Source: Alloactinosynnema sp. L-07 (GTDB lineage: Bacteria > Actinomycetota > Actinomycetes > Mycobacteriales > Pseudonocardiaceae). From it: a DNA stretch of 64,000 nt. The translations under genes and the position numbers were made by a program. The notes beneath the pieces were generated by a model. The model made no database searches. It was given only the letters and a program-made list of their open reading frames with translations, and was not told where the DNA came from. Position 1 is the first letter of the stretch, and every line of letters starts with the position of its first letter. Where the stretch lies: assembly GCF_900070365.1 (NCBI RefSeq), contig NZ_LN850107.1, forward strand, positions 1,860,001 to 1,924,000. The letters run 5' to 3'. Positions 1-7,476 of the stretch are shown here, in pieces.

Positions 1-2526
1 CTTAACGATCGGAAGAAGGTTGTAGCAGAAATCGAAGCCGCTTCAGAGCGCCTTGATTCCCCGGCAGGAAGGAATGTCGTTCTTGTAACCAGCCGTCCTA
101 CAGCAATATCCAATGCGCCAAGAATCGATCGAACGCTGTTTGTTCACTACAACCTGCAGCCAATCGAACCACGTTTAGCGCTTTCGTACGCAAAGCGATG
201 GTCTGCCGCAAGAGGTCTCACGACGCGCGACTCTGCGGAGCTGCAAACAATCCTGCAAAGCAAGCTCGACTCCACACACATGGCGGAGCTGGCGAAGAAC
301 ACGATGCAGCTCACAATCTTGCTGAGCCTGGTGTTGTCTCGTGGGAGTAGTTTGCCAGACAAGAGGACGGAGTTGTATAGCTCGTACCTCGACCTATTCA
401 TGAGTAGAGAGTCCGACAAGAGTTTGGACGTACGGGATAACAGGCCACTAATTCTGGATCTCCATGGATATCTTGCTTATCAACTCCACGCAAAGGCAGA
501 GGGCCAGCGGACGACTGGCCGGATCAGTACAGATGAGCTGCGAGAGCAAGTCGCCGAATATCTTCGCAACGAGGGGCACAGCTCTGATCTTGCCAGTCGA
601 CTGTTTGATGCCGTAGTCCAGCGTGTGGTCGCAATCGTGTCCAGAGTCGAGGGCACGTTTGAGTTTGAGGTACAACCACTTCGCGAGTATTTCGCGGCAA
701 GGCATTTGTATCAAACCGCTCCCTATTCACCGACAGGCAAGGAGCGAAAGGGAACCAAGCCCGACCGATTTGATGGGATTGCACCGAATCCATATTGGAT
801 GAATGTCACGCGATTCTATGGAGGCTTCTTCTCGAAAGGTGAGATCCTAGATCTGGCACATCGAGTTTGTGATCTCATCCAATGCTCGGATGGCGCCTTC
901 GACTTTTATCCGCGCAGATTAGCTTTGGCTCTGTTGCAGGACTGGGTGTTCTCACAGGTGCCTCCGGCTGTGAAGATGGTTGTGGAAGCGCTACTCGATG
1001 ACACCGGAATGGTGTGGGCGTCGAGCCTAAAGGCGGACCATCGGATCGAGTCGTACCTGCAGACCGAGACGGACGATTTTCGGCTATGGCCGGAGGGAGG
1101 TGGCGCAGAGTATGCAAGGGATCTGATCTGGAAGCGCATCATTTCTGATAGCGCAGATGACTGGTGCATGATCTGGTGTTCCCTAATGTTGTCCGTCGAC
1201 AATCGTGACAATATCCACGCCAGATGGACTCATCACTTCCATTCGTTGAAATCGATGAAGGCGCGAACAAGGTGGGCTCAGGTCGCGGAGTTCTTGCAGC
1301 TCATCCACAGGCTATCTGCTGTTGAGTACTCGGACCTGTTGTGTATAGAAGCCGAACGGAGTCTTGGAGTTAGGGCACTAGCGCTGCGGGGCAACGAAGA
1401 GCACTTCAGATTTCTTCTCGCGGAACATCAGCACGCGTTTGTTAAGGCTGTTTTGGGATTCGGCGGAGTTCGGCCTATCGAATTTTCCCGAGACAGGAAT
1501 AGTAGTCTTAATAACCTTCTAATTTTGTCGCATCCTTATGTTTGGGGACGGCAGTTCAGAATGCATTTGGCCGGTGAGATATCTAGCATGGCGAAGACGT
1601 CGGTCGAGCCATTTGCTGCTCCAATTTCAACACTTGCGGGGTCGTTGCAAGGTGACATTGAGCACTCGCTTGAGCCGTGGGAGCGCGCCATCGATTCGCT
1701 AGAAGGTATCTTTGGCCGGACATTGACGACTATTGAGCTTAGCTGCACTGCTGCCGCGATCGTGTCTGCAACTGAGCGAGGGCAGGGTGCGTCACATTTG
1801 GTAAACGAGGAGTCGGTTTCACTACCAAGGCGGTTTCGATATGCGAGGCGTCAGGGGAACAAATCTTCATGGTGGAAGGCTCAATTTGAGCGGATTGCAA
1901 GTCTGGACGATGCTCAAGTCTGGCTGCTTGGAATTCTCACATGGGCGTCACCATCTGTGGTCATAGATTGTTTGGCATCTATTAATAGGGCAATTGGCAA
2001 TCTAGGCGAAGAGTCGCGGGAAAGATTAATAGGCGTCTTGCAGGTCTCGGGCCCGCGGGCTCGACGAGACCCGTTGCCAATTCACCGTGTGGATGAGTTG
2101 CCCGAGGTGCCTGGCCTGTCATACGATACTCTCTTGGCGGTTGGCGCTCGGGCGTCCGATCAGCTAAGGGCGGCGGTTTGTCAATATTTGCTGCCTCATC
2201 TGCCGCGTCGGCGCGCTGCGGTATACGTGTTTCCCTTCCTGATGGAACAACTATTTCAGGCCGATCTTGACGCTGAACCAATTATCGACAAACTGAAGGA
2301 TTGCACAACTGGGGTTCTAGATAGCAGGCAATATGCGCCGGCGGCTCGCCACGTTATGTCTAAGGATTCACTATTGCTTGATCGAATTGATGCGGTGATC
2401 CGCCATGGAGCCGATTTGCCGCCGGTTCTCGTGAACTATGCTCTTACGTACAGGAGGCTCTTGGTGACAGCCAGTTCAACACCTGTATTGCGTCTTGCGA
2501 GAAAGGAAGGGTGGTTTGAGGCATAG
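1..2526 (+). CDS. NACHT-type (STAND) NTPase, C-terminal part; start lies upstream of the window
   Basis: Reading frame 1 is open from the first base, so this is the 3' portion of a longer gene. The visible protein starts with the end of a NACHT ATPase core: a strand ending VVLVTSRP fits the sensor region, and further on NTMQLTILLSL and LPDKRTELYSSY match the helical region that follows NACHT domains. The remaining ~650 residues are helical with no repeat that I can name and probably act as sensor. NACHT proteins in bacteria form a large class of anti-phage STAND NTPases whose effector usually sits at the N terminus, which is outside the window. The gene is clearly poorer in G+C than the conjugative element to its right and ends at TAG 2524-2526, suggesting separate acquisition. 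NACHT is well supported; a defence role is inferred. Confidence 0.75.
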   Translation, partial: LNDRKKVVAEIEAASERLDSPAGRNVVLVTSRPTAISNAPRIDRTLFVHYNLQPIEPRLALSYAKRWSAARGLTTRDSAELQTILQSKLDSTHMAELAKNTMQLTILLSLVLSRGSSLPDKRTELYSSYLDLFMSRESDKSLDVRDNRPLILDLHGYLAYQLHAKAEGQRTTGRISTDELREQVAEYLRNEGHSSDLASRLFDAVVQRVVAIVSRVEGTFEFEVQPLREYFAARHLYQTAPYSPTGKERKGTKPDRFDGIAPNPYWMNVTRFYGGFFSKGEILDLAHRVCDLIQCSDGAFDFYPRRLALALLQDWVFSQVPPAVKMVVEALLDDTGMVWASSLKADHRIESYLQTETDDFRLWPEGGGAEYARDLIWKRIISDSADDWCMIWCSLMLSVDNRDNIHARWTHHFHSLKSMKARTRWAQVAEFLQLIHRLSAVEYSDLLCIEAERSLGVRALALRGNEEHFRFLLAEHQHAFVKAVLGFGGVRPIEFSRDRNSSLNNLLILSHPYVWGRQFRMHLAGEISSMAKTSVEPFAAPISTLAGSLQGDIEHSLEPWERAIDSLEGIFGRTLTTIELSCTAAAIVSATERGQGASHLVNEESVSLPRRFRYARRQGNKSSWWKAQFERIASLDDAQVWLLGILTWASPSVVIDCLASINRAIGNLGEESRERLIGVLQVSGPRARRDPLPIHRVDELPEVPGLSYDTLLAVGARASDQLRAAVCQYLLPHLPRRRAAVYVFPFLMEQLFQADLDAEPIIDKLKDCTTGVLDSRQYAPAARHVMSKDSLLLDRIDAVIRHGADLPPVLVNYALTYRRLLVTASSTPVLRLARKEGWFEA

Positions 2527-2810
2527 CGACGCCCCCCGGTTGGGAGAGTTGTGGCGTTGTTGACCTACGCCGGGACTTCATTTGAGGTGCAGGCTAGACC
2601 TTGTCCTGTGCGATCGCAGAGTCGCGTCAACAGGTGCAAGTGGCACGCCTGATTTCAACCCAACGTGAACCGGACAGATGACTATTCCCCGCCGCTGTCC
2701 GGCGCCTCGTCATCGATTGACCTCGATGACGGCGCGGATCGCGCGCCTGATGCAGCCTTTCGCTACGAAGTTGGGGAGGGGTTGGAAGCCTTAGCCGAGT
2801 GAGTTGACGT

Positions 2811-3558
2811 TCACCGGAGCGTGTAGCCAAGGATCTTCGACGCGATGAACAGCAGGTTGTTGACTGCTTGGCGGCGGGTCTTCCACGGGCCGTCGCGCGA
2901 CGCCGACCCGCGCCCGGCTACCTGAGCCGCCCACAGCTTGCCGAACCCGCGTTGACGGACGAACCCGACCAATACCGTGTTCTCGGCCGCGCTCGCAGTG
3001 ATCACCCAGGTGCCGTCGATCGCGAATCCCGTGCTCTTGGATACCAGCACCGTTTCCGAGTCGACCACGTCCCTCGGGCGCGCGTACCGGGGAAGCGGCT
3101 CTTATCCGTGACGGATTCCGTGACAACCGGGGCCTGGTCGACCGCGACCGGCGATCGGGAGGCCACCGGACGCACGCGACGGGGGGCGAGCGCCATCGGA
3201 CCTCGCAAACTCGGCGCCGGCGGACCGTCAACCCGAGCGGCGTCCGCTTCCGGGACGGCATCGGGAGCCGGGGACGGGGGGGTACTGCAAGGGCGGTCGG
3301 GGTGAGCGCCGCGACGGCCGCGACCAACTCGCCGAGCGCGGGACCGGGGTCGCTACCGGCCAACACCGCGCGACGGGCCGCAGCGGTGGCCTCATCCACA
3401 TGAAGCAACGCGTCCAACACGCTGGCGGCGGCGCCACCGGTCGCCATCCGGGCACGCCGCGCGCGCTGCCTGCACGCCGCACCGTGATACCGAGCAGGCC
3501 GCCCCCGCGTGCGCGGCGGCGGCAACGGCTCCCCGCACCCTGGACACTCGGCCGACAT
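2811..3558 (-). pseudogene. zinc-finger-like conjugative-element protein split by two frameshifts
   Basis: The start at ATG 3558 gives a sensible N terminus with Cys pairs (SAECPGCGEPL, then HGAACRQRARRAR), followed by an Ala-rich helical segment up to ALTPTALA. At the G7 run near 3284-3290 coding quality passes to another frame (Ala/Pro-rich linker ending in VTESVTDKSRFPGTRAR). Near 3080 it passes to a third frame, which ends with DSETVLVSKSTGF and ILGYTLR at stop 2811. Read together these make one protein of about 250 residues. Either the gene is dead or the two homopolymer sites hold sequencing errors. It sits alone at the left end of the element, behind an operator-like array. No function is known to me. 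Confidence 0.55.
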
Positions 3559-3572
3559 CACACCCCCACTGG

Positions 3573-3638
3573 TTTTCGTGACTCTTTTCGTGACGCTACT
3601 CGAACCGGGACTCGGATGTCACGTATCGAGTCACGAAA
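3573..3638. promoter_or_regulatory. array of CGTGAC half-sites (operator-like)
   Basis: TTTTCGTGAC occurs twice as a direct repeat (3573-3582 and 3585-3594). The inverted form GTCACG occurs twice further on (3619-3624 and 3630-3635, the latter as GTCACGAAA). The two pairs face each other across about 24 bases, directly upstream of the leftward zinc-finger gene. This symmetry is typical of a multi-site operator for a dimeric regulator. The HTH proteins of the same element are candidate binders; that link is inference. Confidence 0.55.
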
Positions 3639-3667
3639 TGGCTCGTGTGAGGTTCGGGACCGTCGAG

Positions 3668-3715
3668 GCCCGTCTGTCGGGCCACGGGTGCGGGGACGTG
3701 GCCCGACAGACGGGC
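3668..3715. terminator. 18-bp perfect inverted repeat, probable transcription terminator
   Basis: Arms 3668-3685 and 3698-3715 are exact reverse complements separated by 12 bases. The stem is GC-rich with no T tract, as is common for actinobacterial terminators. It lies about 100 bases past the last stop of the leftward operon (3813) and before the next leftward gene (start 3558), so ending that operon is the simplest role. A protein-binding palindrome is the alternative. Confidence 0.55.
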
Positions 3716-3812
3716 GATGGCCTGCCGGTTCGGCACAGACACCGGGCGACAGGCCGGCGGGAAGCACGCGGCACACGGGTGGGCGGATGGCCGTCATGCT
3801 CCGAAGTGTCGT

Positions 3813-3989
3813 TCAAGGTTCTTGTCGGGGCGTCCGCGCCAGTGCCTGTGCGACCGCATCGGGCGGGACCGGGTGGAACGTGGCCAGGTAGCCGCCCACT
3901 GCGTCAAGGCGGGCGATGAGTTCTCGCCGCTGCCGATGAGCCCGTGTCCCCGGTATCCGGCTCCACCAACTCCACATCAGCGCGATCAC
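3813..3989 (-). CDS. small hypothetical protein, last gene of the seven-gene operon
   Basis: Starts with GTG 3989-3987 inside GTGA, the stop of the preceding gene, and encodes 58 residues ending in ARTPRQEP at stop 3813-3815. The N terminus has a short hydrophobic/Trp-rich stretch (ALMWSWWSRIPG), followed by an Arg-rich helix (HRQRRELIARLDAVGGYL) and a Pro-rich tail. The tight overlap and sensible codon use support a real gene. Function unknown. Confidence 0.55.
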   Translation of the reverse strand: MIALMWSWWSRIPGTRAHRQRRELIARLDAVGGYLATFHPVPPDAVAQALARTPRQEP

Positions 3990-4252
3990 CGCACCTCACC
4001 CCCGGACTCGGCCGCGTGCGCCCAGCGATCGGCCATGGCCACCAACTCCCGTTCGGTCAACGCGTGCGACACCGTCACCACGAACCCGAACCACGCCACC
4101 AACACGGCCGCCGTGAGCATGCTCGGAAACGCCAGCATCCACGCGGCGGGCACGATCGCCCACAGCCACGACGGAACCCGTTCACCCAACATCCACGCCG
4201 CGCGGTCCAACCGTTTCGCCACCCGCGCGACCGTGGTCCAGTTCCTCAGCAC
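3986..4252 (-). CDS. small membrane protein of the conjugative element
   Basis: GTG 4252-4250 overlaps the stop of the gene before it (TGA 4248-4246). The 88-residue protein has a basic N-terminal segment (ARVAKRLDRAAWMLG) and two adjacent hydrophobic stretches between about residues 25 and 60 (LWAIVPAAWMLAFPS and AAVLVAWFGFVVTV), with an acidic/Ala-rich C terminus. A longer TTG start at 4330 exists but would overlap the upstream gene by more than 80 bases. It may be an accessory transfer (spread) protein, by position only. Confidence 0.6.
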   Translation of the reverse strand: MLRNWTTVARVAKRLDRAAWMLGERVPSWLWAIVPAAWMLAFPSMLTAAVLVAWFGFVVTVSHALTERELVAMADRWAHAAESGGEVR

Positions 4253-4416
4253 GGGTTGCCGCACTTCACGCACACGCTGTAATTCTTGCCCTGCACCGGA
4301 ATCCCCACATGGTCCCCGCCCTGCGGGCAACTCCCGGCAACCGGCATCGGCGAGTCAACCGGCCGTCCCGTCGTCGCCGGAAGGGTCGGGGGCACAGTCT
4401 TGGGTGCACTGCTCAC
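4246..4416 (-). CDS. small zinc-ribbon-like protein
   Basis: Encodes about 56 residues from GTG 4416, behind a GAGG element, and ends in YSVCVKCGNPC. The Cys/His pattern (SCPQGGDH, then CVKCGNPC) looks like a one-metal zinc ribbon. A shorter start at ATG 4347 would give 33 residues and avoid a ~60-base overlap with the gene upstream, so the start is uncertain. It sits inside the chain of overlapping genes of the leftward operon. Function unknown. Confidence 0.5.
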   Translation of the reverse strand: MSSAPKTVPPTLPATTGRPVDSPMPVAGSCPQGGDHVGIPVQGKNYSVCVKCGNPC

Positions 4417-4798
4417 GGGTAACCGCCTCAAGAAACAGATCGTGATGGACGTTCGCGTCGGTGTAGATGTCGGAATAGATCGAGTCCCCTTTGGACGCGA
4501 TCAGGAAGTTCTGTTGCCGCAACTGGTCTAGGTCGTCCTCATCGCCGATCGAGACCCATTCGCGGTCCTGGATCGACCACACCTCAGCGTGCAAGATGTG
4601 CTTACGCGTCCGCGTGTCCATCCACTCCGCGACCGACCACGGCGACCACAGCACCGTGTCCGCCACGCGTCGCAGGCGGTCCAGTCGGTAGCCCGCGCGC
4701 ATCGGAGCGCCGTTCTCGCGGCGCTCGACGAACGCGTGCCAGTGCACACCCGCCTCCCGCCAGTCCTCGGACGGCAGGAACGCGCTATCAGACGTCAT
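4355..4798 (-). CDS. hypothetical protein (147 aa) in leftward operon
   Basis: ATG 4798 lies just upstream of the stop of the preceding gene (4788-4790), so the two are translationally coupled. The protein is soluble, acidic at its C terminus, with a Trp-rich middle (VLWSPWSVAEWMD) and a stretch of the form EVWSIQDREWVSIGDEDDL. No catalytic motif is evident to me. Context suggests a role in maintenance or transfer of the element, but nothing in the sequence says which. Confidence 0.65.
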   Translation of the reverse strand: MTSDSAFLPSEDWREAGVHWHAFVERRENGAPMRAGYRLDRLRRVADTVLWSPWSVAEWMDTRTRKHILHAEVWSIQDREWVSIGDEDDLDQLRQQNFLIASKGDSIYSDIYTDANVHHDLFLEAVTREQCTQDCAPDPSGDDGTAG

Positions 4799-5072
4799 GG
4801 AGCCCGCCACGCATGGCAGACCTCAGCCCCTGCCCTTCTGGCGTCGGAGCACAAGCCAAACACCGTTCACATGGCATTCCGGCGAAGCGCTGCAATGCCT
4901 CCGAGGCGCCTGGCTCTACCTCGAAGCCGCACCATGCCTTGAGTACGTCCGGCAAGGTTCCGTCGGTCTCGGGCGCGGGCACCATGTGCACCACCCGTTG
5001 GGTCTCGCGGACGCCTGGACCAGGAAGCAGACGGACAAGTAGGACCGGGGCAATGTCCAGTGGTTCAGTCAC
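4788..5072 (-). CDS. hypothetical protein with CERCLAC motif
   Basis: GTG 5072 overlaps the stop of the upstream gene (GTGACTGA), giving 94 residues. The N-terminal half has LDIAPVLLVRLLPGPG and the C-terminal half carries MPCERCLACAPTPEGQG, where the closely spaced Cys residues suggest a small metal-binding knuckle. It overlaps the following gene by 11 bases. I do not recognise the family. Confidence 0.6.
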   Translation of the reverse strand: MTEPLDIAPVLLVRLLPGPGVRETQRVVHMVPAPETDGTLPDVLKAWCGFEVEPGASEALQRFAGMPCERCLACAPTPEGQGLRSAMRGGLHDV

Positions 5073-5382
5073 CTTGCCGCCCCCGCTCGCCGCGTACCAG
5101 ACGAGCGAGCCAACTGGGCCGGGAGTGCTTGTGTTTCCCGGTTGGCTGGCCGATGGGCACCCGGTTCTGCATCTGGGACCACGCCCGCACCGAAGATCCA
5201 CAACGTTGGCAGTCCGGCCGCGGCGGCGCGTCGGACGGCGCGGGCAACAGGCGGGCGCCGCAGACCGTTTCGTAGATGCCGGATTGGCAGGTGGCGACTT
5301 CCTGATCTCGGACCGCGTGGTCGTGACGATCCAGGAACGTCATCCAGATCAGCGGCGGACGCTTGATCGAAGTCGGGGTCAT
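5065..5382 (-). CDS. small zinc-binding hypothetical protein (105 aa)
   Basis: ATG 5382 overlaps the previous stop as ATGA. Three Cys positions stand out: EVATCQSGIYETVCGARLL and, after a Pro-rich linker, PDCQRCGSSVRAW, so a zinc-ribbon fold is likely. The C-terminal third is basic. It is the second gene of the leftward operon and is longer than its neighbours. DNA or RNA binding is plausible but not shown. Confidence 0.6.
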   Translation of the reverse strand: MTPTSIKRPPLIWMTFLDRHDHAVRDQEVATCQSGIYETVCGARLLPAPSDAPPRPDCQRCGSSVRAWSQMQNRVPIGQPTGKHKHSRPSWLARLVRGERGRQGD

Positions 5383-5459
5383 CGAGACCGCTCCCGGATG
5401 TCGCGGATGGTCAGTAAGGCGGCGGCGCCCAAGATGATCAGTACCCATATCGGTCCCAT
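5379..5459 (-). CDS. 26-residue single-span membrane peptide, first gene of the operon
   Basis: ATG 5459 opens a frame of only 26 residues: MGPIWVLIILGAAALL forms one hydrophobic helix, followed by the charged tail TIRDIRERSR. A GGA element lies 8 bases upstream and its TGA overlaps the next ATG. This is too short for standard gene callers, but the coupling and the clean membrane span argue for a real leader peptide or membrane micropeptide. Confidence 0.5.
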   Translation of the reverse strand: MGPIWVLIILGAAALLTIRDIRERSR

Positions 5460-5694
5460 GGCGGAGTCCTTCCGGTCTTGTCCGAGAGGTGGGACACCCG
5501 ACGCCGAGGAGGGCCGGAGGGGGGTTCTCGACCCGGCGTCGGGTGCCGTGATCAGACAAGCGACTCGGGGCGTGCCAACCCACGGCGAGAACGCCGGAGG
5601 TTTGCCGCTGCAACGTCGCACCCAGGCGCTCTACCTGCGGGAATGTGTGGATCACCTGCTATCGTGTGACTGGGCGATCACAAGGGGTGGCGAA
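5460..5694. promoter_or_regulatory. divergent promoter region between the small-gene operon and the HTH/Nudix gene
   Basis: About 235 bases separate the leftward operon start (5459) from the rightward HTH gene (5695), so both promoters should lie here. No clear -35/-10 pair can be named with confidence. An AAGGGGTGG ribosome-binding site precedes ATG 5695. The adjacent regulator may control both directions (inference). Confidence 0.35.
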
Positions 5695-7125
5695 ATGCGG
5701 CGACGGTCGGACCTGGCTGCTGCACGGCGGGCGGCGGGATACACACAGGAGGGGCTTGCCGAAGCGCTGCACGTTGACCGGACCACGGTGATCCGCTGGG
5801 AAGCGGGGGAGAACGCGCCGCTGCCGTACATCCGGCCGAAGTTGGGGCGCCTGTTGGGACGGTCGGCGGACCAGCTCCGGGCGATTATCGACGTCGCCGA
5901 GCCTGCCCTGAACTGGCCGGACCTGGACGCCGCGATGATGTGGTTGGACGAGCGGGCGGGGTGGGGGCGTGGGTCGAGCGCGGCGAAGGTCGCGGATCGG
6001 CTGGCCGCGGCGAACCGTTCACGGCCTGCGGTCGGGCGGAGTCGCATCGCGGATGCGTTGGGGCGGTACTACGGGACCAGCGAGATATTCCGGGTGCCGG
6101 TTGACGGTCACGACGTGTTGACGTCGATCGCGACGCGGGCGGAATGGACCGATCTGCGGGTGCCGTTGACTGCTGCCGCCGAGCGAACAACGTTGGTGGC
6201 TCCCGCGTCGGGATGGGTGCTCGGCGACGTCGCGGTGAAGGCGGCTGTTCAGCGGCTGGCGGACGCGGCGGCGCGAGATGTGCGTATCAGCAACGCGCCG
6301 ATCTATCGGCTCATGAGCTCCGAGATCGGAGAGTGCATCACCGCGGAGTACGCGGTCGTGCCCTTCGCGGAGTACGCGCTGACGATGGACCTGTTGGAAG
6401 GGGAGTTGGTCGACGCGATCGGGGCCAGCAGAGCTGAGTTTCCGTTGCGTGACAAGTACTTGCCGGACATGGCGAGTGTTTTCGATCTTGGCGGGCGGCT
6501 GTGTGCAGGCGGAGTCCCGGCGCTTTGTGCGATCGCGCGGTCGGCGGATGCCGAGCGTGGGCCAGCCGACTTCATGATCCTCGTCCAGGAACGGTCAGAG
6601 AACGTGCTGAACGCGGCTCGACGGCTGGCGGTGATTCCGAAGGGGTTCCACGGGCCGCTGTCCGACTACCGTGCCGACGCGCGGATCGGGTCGACGCTGC
6701 GGCGCGAACTGGAGGAAGAGCTGTTCGGGCGGGCCGACGTCGACAGCACGATCGGGACGCCGAACGTCGCCGAGCCGATGCATCCGACGCGGCTGTCTGA
6801 GCCGATGCGGTGGCTTGCCGACGACGGCGAGCGGATGCGGTTGGAATGCACGGCGTTCGGGTTCAATCTCGTCAGTGGGAACTATGAATTCGCCAGTCTG
6901 GTCCTGATTCAAGACGAAGAGTTCTGGCCGCGATACGGCGGACATGTTGAAGCGAACTGGGAAGTATCGAGATTGCGGCGGTATTCAACGCTTGATCGGG
7001 AAATGCTCGCAGATTTGATTATGGATGAATCGTGGAGCAATGAAGGGCTCTTTGCTCTGATTCAGGGGTTGCGGCGCTTGCGGGAGATCGACCCGATGCG
7101 GGTGGATCTCCCGTCAGGTCTGTGA
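5695..7125 (+). CDS. HTH regulator with Nudix-like C-terminal region (first paralogue)
   Basis: ATG 5695 follows a strong AAGGGGTGG site; the frame extends further upstream without a good start. Residues 1-65 form an Xre-type helix-turn-helix (YTQEGLAEALHVDRTTVIRWE). A long central region follows, and around residues 330-345 the segment LRRELEEELFGR resembles the core of a Nudix box, with the usual glycine displaced by one position, so catalysis is doubtful. The C terminus has LVSGNYEFASLVL. From residue ~60 on it is closely similar to the protein at 7461-9005, which lies on the opposite strand beyond a cupin. It is likely the local regulator, perhaps sensing a nucleotide-like ligand through the Nudix fold (inference). 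Confidence 0.7.
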   Translation: MRRRSDLAAARRAAGYTQEGLAEALHVDRTTVIRWEAGENAPLPYIRPKLGRLLGRSADQLRAIIDVAEPALNWPDLDAAMMWLDERAGWGRGSSAAKVADRLAAANRSRPAVGRSRIADALGRYYGTSEIFRVPVDGHDVLTSIATRAEWTDLRVPLTAAAERTTLVAPASGWVLGDVAVKAAVQRLADAAARDVRISNAPIYRLMSSEIGECITAEYAVVPFAEYALTMDLLEGELVDAIGASRAEFPLRDKYLPDMASVFDLGGRLCAGGVPALCAIARSADAERGPADFMILVQERSENVLNAARRLAVIPKGFHGPLSDYRADARIGSTLRRELEEELFGRADVDSTIGTPNVAEPMHPTRLSEPMRWLADDGERMRLECTAFGFNLVSGNYEFASLVLIQDEEFWPRYGGHVEANWEVSRLRRYSTLDREMLADLIMDESWSNEGLFALIQGLRRLREIDPMRVDLPSGL

Positions 7126-7476
7126 CGGCCAGCGGACGGTCATGACGACCGAGTCGGCTAGCGCCTCCCATGAGTGATCCACACCCGCACCCCACATGAT
7201 GTAGTCGCCGGGGCGTTCCATGGTCTTGCTGCCGTCGGTGACGTCCACGCGGAAGTGGCCTTCTACCAACAGAACCAGTGTCGTTCGCTGGTCGTCGGAG
7301 GTCCACTCGGGACGCTTGTCGCCAGCAGGGTGGATGCCCCACTTCACTTCGACATCGTTGGATGAGCGCACGCCTTCCGAAGGGTCGATGAAGTGACCGA
7401 CCAGCCAGCCGCGGGTCGGCTGGCCGTCCTCGGCGGCGTTGCCGCTCGTCCAGTCAGTCACTATCGGATCTCCCAT
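7114..7476 (-). CDS. cupin-fold small protein
   Basis: The 120-residue protein has the spacing of a single cupin barrel: LVLLVEGHFRVDV, then a glycine turn RPGDYIMWGAGVDHSWEA in which GDY and H correspond to the second cupin motif. Its stop overlaps the end of the rightward HTH/Nudix gene, and its ATG lies inside the end of the leftward HTH/Nudix gene (16-base overlap), so it is co-transcribed with the latter. A ligand-binding or sensing role beside the regulators is likely; the ligand is unknown. Confidence 0.6.
   Translation of the reverse strand: MGDPIVTDWTSGNAAEDGQPTRGWLVGHFIDPSEGVRSSNDVEVKWGIHPAGDKRPEWTSDDQRTTLVLLVEGHFRVDVTDGSKTMERPGDYIMWGAGVDHSWEALADSVVMTVRWPSQT

Noticed and set aside
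4813..5694. An N-terminal extension of ~290 residues for the first HTH/Nudix protein
   Set aside because: The upstream part is Arg/Pro-rich, overlaps the well-supported leftward operon, and a strong ribosome-binding site precedes ATG 5695.
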